NCBI RefSeq assembly: GCF_002305895.1
Contig: NZ_CP022203.1
Location: forward strand, 8,909,513 to 8,973,512
Direction: 5' to 3'
DNA length: 64,000 nucleotides
From: Corallococcus macrosporus DSM 14697
GTDB lineage: Bacteria > Myxococcota > Myxococcia > Myxococcales > Myxococcaceae
The position numbers and the translations under genes are program-made. The notes below the pieces were generated by a model. The model did not search any database and was not told the DNA's origin. It saw nothing but the letters and a program-made list of their open reading frames with translations. Positions 58,027 to 64,000 of the stretch are shown one piece after another; positions within the stretch are counted from its first letter, which is position 1, and each line of letters starts with the position of its first letter.

Positions 58027-58368
58027 TCAATGTGGGCGAGGGCCCCGCCTGGGCGCCTCCACGCGCAGCCCGTCCAGCAACTCCTCCAGCACGTGCTCCT
58101 CCACCGCCAGGCTGGTAGCGCCTTCCTCCAACCCTCGCGGCACCTGGAAGCAGCCGGTGTCCAGCCGCTTGTAGAAGAGGCACAGCCCCGTGCCGTCGTA
58201 GAAGAGTACCTTCAGCGCCGTGCGCCGCTTGCCGAAGAAGACGAAGAGGGCGCCGCTGCGAGGCTTGCGTCCCAGCCTCTCCTCCACCAACCCAGACAGC
58301 CGCTCGAAGCCCCAGCGCAAGTCAATCGGCTCCAGGCCCAGGAAGATTTCGACGCCGTGCGGAATCAT
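58027..58368 (-). CDS. IS66 accessory protein TnpB
   Basis: A 113-residue protein: MIPHGVEIFLGLEPIDLRWG, LFVFFGKRRTALKVLFYDGT and GLCLFYKRLDTGCFQ. This is the conserved IS66 Orf2/TnpB, required for transposition. It overlaps tnpA by 4 bp. Confidence 0.92.
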   Translation of the reverse strand: MIPHGVEIFLGLEPIDLRWGFERLSGLVEERLGRKPRSGALFVFFGKRRTALKVLFYDGTGLCLFYKRLDTGCFQVPRGLEEGATSLAVEEHVLEELLDGLRVEAPRRGPRPH

Positions 58369-58709
58369 CGCGGCCCGCCCCGGCTCGCCGTACCCAGCGC
58401 CGCCAGCGCCACGCCTACCGTCGCCACGTCCGCCCCCGCGGGCACCAGCACCCGCGCCCCGTGCGCCTCAATGACGACGAGTCCTGCACCAGGTGCGGCT
58501 TCCTCGCGGGCCGGGGAAGTAACCAGCCTCACCAGCGGCACCGCCGCCTCCGCTTCTCCACGCCCCGCCTTCGCCAGCCGACTCGACCACCGGTACAGCG
58601 GGCTGGGCGTGAACTCCTTCCCACGGCAGTACTCCTCCGCGCTCAGCCCACTGGTGCGCCACTCCTCCACTCGCTTCTTCCACAGCTCCGCATTCGCCAT
58701 GCGCGCCAC
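58365..58709 (-). CDS. IS66 accessory protein TnpA
   Basis: A 114-residue protein with a helix-turn-helix: NAELWKKRVEEWRTSGLSAE and EYCRGKEFTPSPLYRWSSRL. First gene of the tnpA-tnpB-tnpC set. The IS66 terminal repeats could not be located by eye. Confidence 0.85.
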   Translation of the reverse strand: MARMANAELWKKRVEEWRTSGLSAEEYCRGKEFTPSPLYRWSSRLAKAGRGEAEAAVPLVRLVTSPAREEAAPGAGLVVIEAHGARVLVPAGADVATVGVALAALGTASRGGPR

Positions 58710-59205
58710 CTTGCGCGCTCCGGCTCATCCCCTCCAGACGGGGCTCGTGCAGCGGATACCTTTCTGCGCGCTGGGCAATGGGCCGACGGAACTGGCCAGC
58801 AGGCCGACACTGCCCCGCCGCAGGTCCAGCGCCTCCGTCTGCCCGCAGGCTGTGGGCCGCCAGCAACGCCACCGCCGCCTGCAACGTCCTCGGGCGTAAT
58901 GCCCAAGGCAGCCAGGTGCCGGACCAACGCGCTCTGCGGTGCGTCCGCCATAGCAGCATGGCCTCCGTAAAGAGGGGTGAAGCAGGCCACTGGCGGAGGG
59001 CCTTACACCCAGTCACGGTGAACGAGCCATACCTCTGCCGAGGGAGCCTCTAGGCGGGTTTGGCCTCTCGCTTCAGGGCCGGTTTTGGCCCAACGTAGGG
59101 ACCCTGCGCACATCCACCATTCAGCGGCTGTTGCGCGCGTAAGTACCCGTCTTTCCAGGGGAAAAGTGCGTTTCCAAGCGTCTGGAAAAACTGGGTAAGG
59201 TCGAG
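58710..59205. other. Right part of the island, no recognisable gene
   Basis: About 500 bp between IS66 tnpA and repeat copy B. A minus-strand frame near 58940 (MADAPQSALVRHLAALGITP) looks briefly protein-like and then degenerates. It may hold the IS66 right end or the remains of another insertion. Confidence 0.35.
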
Positions 59206-59396
59206 TGGATCACCCTGGCACACCCTGGAGTCCCGCTGAACCGGCCTGATGGGCTGGATCTGGGTGGGACAGTGAGGGCTTGGCGGATACTGACGGTGCC
59301 AACCACCGCCCAACGCACGGCGGCGGCAGTTTAATCGCGAAGCGCGCGGACGTCTGTTTCCCCGGTGGTTTTTCTCCCGGGCCCACCAGGCAGGCA
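59206..59396. repeat. Direct repeat copy B (duplicate of the rpmH upstream region)
   Basis: The partner of 48307-48495, same orientation, with 69 identical bases at 59281-59349. The two copies bracket a segment of about 10.9 kb that contains the kinase and DUF2381 genes and all the insertion elements. Confidence 0.85.
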
Positions 59397-59410
59397 CCCC
59401 AGGCCCCCTT

Positions 59411-59433
59411 GGACTCTCAGCACTTGAGAGTCC
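59411..59433. repeat. Hairpin GGACTCTCA-GCACT-TGAGAGTCC
   Basis: A perfect 9-bp stem with a 5-nt loop, inside an outer CCCCAGG / CCTGGGG pair. It lies about 100 bp upstream of the exported protein at 59533, so a regulatory role or a terminator for leftward transcripts is possible. There is no T run. Confidence 0.5.
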
Positions 59434-59532
59434 CCTGGGGCCCCCCGCACCCGTCCAGCAACACCATTTTTTTCTGGCGAAGGAACTCCGACAGCACCGT
59501 TCTCCGCGAAACCCACACGGAAGGTGTTGTTC

Positions 59533-61953
59533 ATGTCACTCACGCGACCCCAGGTCGCCGTGCTCGGACTCGTCATGTCCGCGGCGCCCGCCCTGGCCTT
59601 CACGCCACTCCCCACCCTCCCCACGCCGCCCATCTACAACCTCTGCGTGGGCTATGTCCCCACGCTGCAGGACTGCCAGAGCGGCGCCACCTTCTGCGCC
59701 CAGGTGGCGCGGCAGGCGGCGAGGACGAACCCGGACGCCGCCTGCAACCTCCTGGTGCGCGACGCCGCGCTGGACGCCGCGGCCAGCCTGCCCGAGCGCA
59801 CCGTGCTGGTGCCCGTCACGCGCAACGCGAGCGGCCAGACGGTGGAGCCGGACAGCGCCACCAAGCCGGTGGCCTACATCGAAGAGGACGCGAACGGGCG
59901 CAGCATGAGCGGGCTCGCCGGCTTCCTGCTGGGCACCTCGCACCGCGACCAGACCTACTTCCCGGCCACGTCCCAGTCCGCCGGGTGGATCAAGTTCCTG
60001 CGCGCGCTCCAGCTCGTCGGCTGGGACAACAGCGGCACCACCATCGACTCCTGCCAGGAGTACGTGCACGAGAAGTACTACGACTACAGCGTCTTCGAGT
60101 TCGCCACCGCCGCGCTCGGCACCGACTACCGCCGCATCCATTCGCTCGCCTTCGCCGTGGCGCCCGCCGGCGGCGCCGTCCCCGCCACCGCCATTGGCAC
60201 GCGCGCGATTCAAGACCCGGTGCAGCGCGGCAAGGACGGCACGCCCATCCAGCCCGCCATCCAGTTCCCCTCCGGCGCGCCGAAGAACGAGTTCTTCACC
60301 GTGCCCGCCCCGGCCCAGGGCAAGGTCCTCATCAGCGCCAGCAGCCGGGACCGCGTGGTGCCGCTGCCGGGCATCATGGGCGGGGCCATCATCGAGCTCA
60401 AGGACCTGCACCGCGACCTGAACCTCTACGGCACCGTCCTGCCCACCGCGATGCGGACCACCCTGTCCCAGGGCGCCAGCTACTACAACGAGAGCTGGGC
60501 GTGGCACCGCGGCATGAGCACGCGCAACGCCTCGGTCCTGGACGAAAAGCTCTACGCGCTGGACCAACTCCAGGAGGACTTCGCCGCGCTCATCCAGCAG
60601 CGCAAGGACCGGGTGGCCGCCATCCAGGCGGAGCTGGCCCTGCGCTTCCGCCCGATTCCGGGGATGCTCCAGGCCCCCGCCACGGACACGCCCAGCCACC
60701 TGACGGGCGACGAGCCCCAGGACCCCATCATCACCCGCGCCTACGAGCTGGCCGCGCTGGATGACGTCATCGAGGCGGCGCTCCAGCAGGCCCAGGCGCG
60801 CGGCTGCCTCGCCTTCCAGACGGGCAAGATGCCCGCCCCCTGTGACTGGTCCCCCAAGCGCTTCGCCCGGCGCGTGATGAACCTGTACCAGGGCGCCCGC
60901 GAGCAGGACTTCCAGAAGTGCGCGCGCTACACCCGCGACGACTTCGCCGACCTCAAGGCGAAGGCCCTGGTCCACGGCGCCGTCAACTTCCCCGCGCAGG
61001 ACTACACGACGAGCCCCTCGCGGCTGGAGACGTACTTCACCCGCCGCGACCAGTACCTGCGCGCCCTGTCCGCCTCGGTGGGCACCATGCTGGACCCGAA
61101 GACGGCGCAGCCCCGCCTGCGGTGGGAGTCCGGTGACAGCTACAGCCTGGGCAACGACACCTTCGGCGCCACCGCGAACTACCAGGTGGCCGTCGCCCTC
61201 AACAACGTGAAGCACACGCCCGACTGCGGCCTCTCCCCGGAGGTGACGGGCAGCTTCGACGCCACCGGCAGCGCCCTGGGCATGAGCGCCCACCTCATCC
61301 ACGCCCAGACGCAGGTGACGCAGAAGCGCGCGGACATCGACCTGGACGTGCTCGACAACACCGTGCCGCTGGTGGACGTGCACCGCGACCTGACGCTGGG
61401 CCAGTTCAACATCGTGTCCGGCAAGCAGGAGAAGTCCGCCACGCTGGTGAACGCCCAGACCACCTTCGTCATCGTGGTGGTCCCCGTGACGCTCGGCGCC
61501 AGGGTGGCCGGCGTGGTGGGGCTCGACTACCGGCTGACGGCGGAGCACAAGGTGACGGGCACCACGGAGTGCAGCGTGACGAGCCTGGGCGTCGCCGGAC
61601 ACGTGGAGCCCTTCGCCCGGGTGGACGGAGAGCTGTACGCGGGCGTCGACCTCTTCATCATCGAGGCCGGCGTGAAGGGGCGCCTCCAGTTGGTCCACGC
61701 CGCCGTCCCGCTGGACGCCAGCGCCTGGCTGACGTCCTCCGGCGGCAGGCTGAAGCTGCGCATGGAGGGTGACTCGCACCTGCGCTTCACCTTCCTGGCC
61801 GGCCGCATCTCCGCCTACGTGGAGGTGGGCATCTGGCCCTTCGAGTCCGAGTTCGAGCAGACGCTGGTGAGCTGGAACGGCATCAAGGAGGACGTGACGC
61901 TGTTCGACCACGCCTTCAACGTCGACCTCGTGGACCTCCGCTCGCTGCTGTAG
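59533..61953 (+). CDS. Large exported protein of unknown family
   Basis: An 806-residue protein with a signal peptide (RPQVAVLGLVMSAAPALA). A GGAAGG ribosome-binding sequence 8 nt before the ATG decides the start over the in-frame GTG at 59524. The mature part has an N-terminal cysteine-containing segment (NLCVGYVPTLQDCQSGATFC), a helical region (about 330-420) and a long beta-rich C-terminal half (VTLGARVAGVVGLDYRLTAE; GELYAGVDLFIIEAGVKGRL) that suggests barrel or lipid-binding structure. No family recognised. It is followed after 21 bp by the HEAT/vitellogenin-like gene, so the two are one operon. Confidence 0.7.
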   Translation: MSLTRPQVAVLGLVMSAAPALAFTPLPTLPTPPIYNLCVGYVPTLQDCQSGATFCAQVARQAARTNPDAACNLLVRDAALDAAASLPERTVLVPVTRNASGQTVEPDSATKPVAYIEEDANGRSMSGLAGFLLGTSHRDQTYFPATSQSAGWIKFLRALQLVGWDNSGTTIDSCQEYVHEKYYDYSVFEFATAALGTDYRRIHSLAFAVAPAGGAVPATAIGTRAIQDPVQRGKDGTPIQPAIQFPSGAPKNEFFTVPAPAQGKVLISASSRDRVVPLPGIMGGAIIELKDLHRDLNLYGTVLPTAMRTTLSQGASYYNESWAWHRGMSTRNASVLDEKLYALDQLQEDFAALIQQRKDRVAAIQAELALRFRPIPGMLQAPATDTPSHLTGDEPQDPIITRAYELAALDDVIEAALQQAQARGCLAFQTGKMPAPCDWSPKRFARRVMNLYQGAREQDFQKCARYTRDDFADLKAKALVHGAVNFPAQDYTTSPSRLETYFTRRDQYLRALSASVGTMLDPKTAQPRLRWESGDSYSLGNDTFGATANYQVAVALNNVKHTPDCGLSPEVTGSFDATGSALGMSAHLIHAQTQVTQKRADIDLDVLDNTVPLVDVHRDLTLGQFNIVSGKQEKSATLVNAQTTFVIVVVPVTLGARVAGVVGLDYRLTAEHKVTGTTECSVTSLGVAGHVEPFARVDGELYAGVDLFIIEAGVKGRLQLVHAAVPLDASAWLTSSGGRLKLRMEGDSHLRFTFLAGRISAYVEVGIWPFESEFEQTLVSWNGIKEDVTLFDHAFNVDLVDLRSLL

Positions 61954-61974
61954 CCCACCCGCTGGAGACGCCCC

Positions 61975-63837
61975 ATGAACACACGCAAGGTCATCACTGG
62001 CGGTGCCCTGCTGGCACTGCTGCTCCTGGGAGCCACCTGGCTCCACCTGGCCCAGGCCCCCGTCACCGGGGCGTCTCCCGCGGCGACGCCCCTCCACCTC
62101 CGCTTCCCGGTGGGGGAGCGCCGGACGTACCACCTGGAGTACACGGCCCGCACCGAGGTGCGCCTGGCGGGCGCGCGGCAGGGCGGCGCCGCCATGGCGG
62201 GCCAGGCCCACTTCGTCGGAGACCTGGTCCTGCGCGGCCTCCCCGCCCAGGGCACCGCCCTGCGCGTGGGGCTGAGCCTGGAGAACCTCCGCACGCACGC
62301 GCTGGAGCTGTTCGGCCACGCGCTGCTGCCGGACGCCGCGGCCGTGCAGGCCACCTTCGCCGGCCGCGAGGCCCTGCTGGAGCTGGACGCCGACGGCACC
62401 CTGCGCGCCGTCGCCTTCCAGGAGGCGGACCCGTCCCTCTTCAAGAACACCGTGCAGGCCCTGGCCGGCGAGCTCCAGTGGGCGCTGCGCGAGGGCGACA
62501 CCTTCCAGGTGGACGAGACGACGTCGCGGGGCGGGGCGCGCGCCGAGTACACGCGGCTGGACGGAGACGCCCTGCCCGCGCGCTTCCTCAAGCGGCGCCT
62601 GGCCTACCCGGCGCCGCGCGGCCTGGGCACCGGGGGCGGCGCCGTGGAGGTGGACTCGCGCTTCGAGGTGACGCTGGACGCCGGCGGCGTCCTGGAGCGC
62701 CTCGTGGGTGAGGAGCGCGTGCTGCGCCGCCCGGCCGGCGGCGGCGAGCCCACCGCCACCGCACACGTCCAGCTCCGCCTGGAGCCCGGCGCGCGGGGGC
62801 GCTTCACCGTGGCCCAGGCGCCCGCGGACGTGGCGCTCCAACGGCTGGCGCCGGGCGAGCTGGTGACGGACGCCCGCGTGCAGGAGCGGATGCTGGCGCA
62901 GCAGGTGGATGGCCTCACCCCGGAGCGCTTCTTCGCGCTGATGGAGCAGTACGCCAACGGCGGCACCTTCCCGGAGCACAACCACTTCCTCCTCCAGGCC
63001 ACGGGCCTGCTGGAGCAGCAGCCCGAGCTGTGCGCGCGGCTGGCCGACTTCTTCCAGCGCTCCACCCTGAAGCCGCGCGGCCGGGCGCTGGTGCTGGATT
63101 TGCTGGCGGGCGCGGGCACGCCGGACGCGCAGGCGGCGCTGGTGCGCGCCCTGTCCAGCCCCCAGGCGCTGGCCGAGCCCGCCTACGGCATGCTGCTCAG
63201 CCGCCTGTCGCTGTTGACGAGCCCCACGCCGGACACGGTGCGCTTCATCGAGCGCGCCCACCTCACGGCCCGTGACGACACGCGCGTGGCCACCTCCTAC
63301 GCCCTGGGCGCCACCGCGGGCGCCCTCTACCGGCAGCAGCAGGACGGGGAGGCCCTGGCCGCCGTCCAGCGGCTGGAGTCCGAGCTGCACGCCGCGCGCA
63401 CCCCCGAGTCCAGGGCCCACCTGCTGCTCGCGCTGGGCAACGCGGGCCTGGAGTCGCAGGTGGACGCCATCACCCGGTACACCCAGGACCCGGACGCGCA
63501 GGTCCGCCGCGCCTCGGCCCGCGCGCTGCGCAAGGTTCAGACGCCCCAGGCCCTGCGCTCGCTCCTCACCCTGACCCAGGACGCCCAGGCCCCCGTGCAG
63601 TCCTCCGCCCTGACGGCGCTGGGCCGCCGCCCCCTGGACGACGCCGCCCTGCGGCACCTGCGGGACCTGGCGCTCGCGGGCAACGTCCCCGTGGAGAACC
63701 ACCACACCCTGGTGTCGGTGGTGGAGCCCTACGTCCAGCGCGCCCCCGAGGTGCGCCAGCTCCTCCAGCACCTGCTCACCCAGGACGCGGCCGACGCGCA
63801 GCTCCACATGCGCATCCGCGGCCTGCTCGGGACGTGA
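61975..63837 (+). CDS. Exported HEAT-repeat protein, vitellogenin/lipoprotein-N-like
   Basis: A 620-residue protein with an N-terminal signal or anchor (VITGGALLALLLLGATWLHL). Residues about 40-270 are beta-rich (PVGERRTYHLEYTARTEVRL; RFEVTLDAGGVLERLVGEER), like the N-sheet of large lipid-transfer proteins. Residues about 300-615 are alpha-helical HEAT-type repeats (DPDAQVRRASARALRKVQTP; APVQSSALTALGRRPL). This order matches the vitellogenin N-terminal domain; a lipid-shuttle role is inference. It pairs with the exported protein upstream. Confidence 0.65.
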   Translation: MNTRKVITGGALLALLLLGATWLHLAQAPVTGASPAATPLHLRFPVGERRTYHLEYTARTEVRLAGARQGGAAMAGQAHFVGDLVLRGLPAQGTALRVGLSLENLRTHALELFGHALLPDAAAVQATFAGREALLELDADGTLRAVAFQEADPSLFKNTVQALAGELQWALREGDTFQVDETTSRGGARAEYTRLDGDALPARFLKRRLAYPAPRGLGTGGGAVEVDSRFEVTLDAGGVLERLVGEERVLRRPAGGGEPTATAHVQLRLEPGARGRFTVAQAPADVALQRLAPGELVTDARVQERMLAQQVDGLTPERFFALMEQYANGGTFPEHNHFLLQATGLLEQQPELCARLADFFQRSTLKPRGRALVLDLLAGAGTPDAQAALVRALSSPQALAEPAYGMLLSRLSLLTSPTPDTVRFIERAHLTARDDTRVATSYALGATAGALYRQQQDGEALAAVQRLESELHAARTPESRAHLLLALGNAGLESQVDAITRYTQDPDAQVRRASARALRKVQTPQALRSLLTLTQDAQAPVQSSALTALGRRPLDDAALRHLRDLALAGNVPVENHHTLVSVVEPYVQRAPEVRQLLQHLLTQDAADAQLHMRIRGLLGT

Positions 63838-64000
63838 CGGGCGCGGGGGACACCTCCGGGACATTCACTTTCAGTGAACACGCCCAGAGGTGCCCCCAGT
63901 GCTTGGGGTAGGGGCGGGGATGATCCACAACGGGCCCGGGCTGGCATGCCCGTTGCGGATCCACCGTGTTGGGAAAACCCCTTGAGGCCACGGCGGTTTT
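63838..64000. other. Right edge of the window: possible DnaA-box-like sites and hairpins
   Basis: Downstream of the HEAT protein are a small dyad TTCACT-TTC-AGTGAA (63866-63880), TGATCCACA at 63921-63929 (one mismatch to the DnaA box), an 8-bp inverted repeat CAACGGGC / GCCCGTTG around 63928-63955, and GGATCCACC near 63957. These could be the beginning of an origin or dnaA region beyond the window, but they are too few to decide. Confidence 0.3.

Overview
The window is a high-GC (roughly 70 %) chromosomal segment from a myxobacterium, most probably Myxococcaceae (Myxococcus, Corallococcus or a close relative). The signs are a parA-parB-bactofilin operon next to a very large cluster of parS sites, a DUF2381 protein paired with a Ser/Thr kinase, a TIGR02996-type protein, and a conserved origin-proximal gene set: rsmG-mnmG, and mnmE-jag-yidC-yidD-rnpA-rpmH on the minus strand. 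No dnaA is visible. Species assignment is inference.

Layout. 1-11 kb is ordinary chromosome: a methyltransferase, a DUF4326 protein, an ornithine-cyclodeaminase family enzyme, a large secreted toroid/Ig-like protein, an XRE regulator, a membrane protein and the ergothioneine genes egtB-egtD. 10.9-13.6 kb is the minus-strand operon parA-parB-bacM-lipoprotein. 14.3-16.3 kb is a LamG-type protein. 16.3-22.7 kb is a gene desert of about 6.3 kb. It contains 16 perfect and 9 single-mismatch copies of parS (GTTCCACGTGGAAC), plus more degenerate ones, followed by about 20 tandem copies of a 24-bp repeat. 22.7-26.6 kb holds an SMI1/KNR4-like pseudogene, a duplicated-domain protein, rsmG and mnmG, with three DnaA-box-like sites between rsmG and mnmG.

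27.4-31.9 kb has a drug-efflux MFS gene and then a 22-unit array with a 56-bp period. Each unit carries a 20-bp near-palindrome around GAACGTTC. A 1963-bp element with two equal 291-bp inverted ends (IS5-like transposase 5' parts) sits in the array and carries two truncated genes and one intact gene. 32-42.8 kb is accessory chromosome: a hydrolase, an M16 peptidase, SppA, a cysteine-dioxygenase-like protein, an MshEN-domain protein, an ArsR-SRPBCC-DoxX operon and a Uma2 protein. 42.9-48.2 kb is the mnmE to rpmH block; MnmE carries an inserted 20-residue tandem repeat.

48.3-59.4 kb is a mobile-element island flanked by direct repeats of the rpmH upstream region (about 190 bp, with a 69-bp identical core). 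It contains a kinase, a DUF2381 gene, a three-gene transposon (DUF6431 zinc-ribbon protein, DDE transposase, AAA ATPase) and an IS66. The ATPase gene is interrupted by an IS701-type element (target duplication CTAC) and by a 325-bp MITE-like element (target duplication CCGAT). 59.5-63.8 kb encodes two exported proteins, the second HEAT-repeat and vitellogenin-like.

How it works together. ParA, ParB and the parS field form the chromosome-segregation centre, with bactofilin BacM as probable cytoskeletal partner. The rpmH-mnmE block supplies ribosome, RNase P, membrane-insertase and tRNA-modification functions typical of origin regions. The two repeat fields and the element cluster are superimposed on this origin-proximal scaffold.
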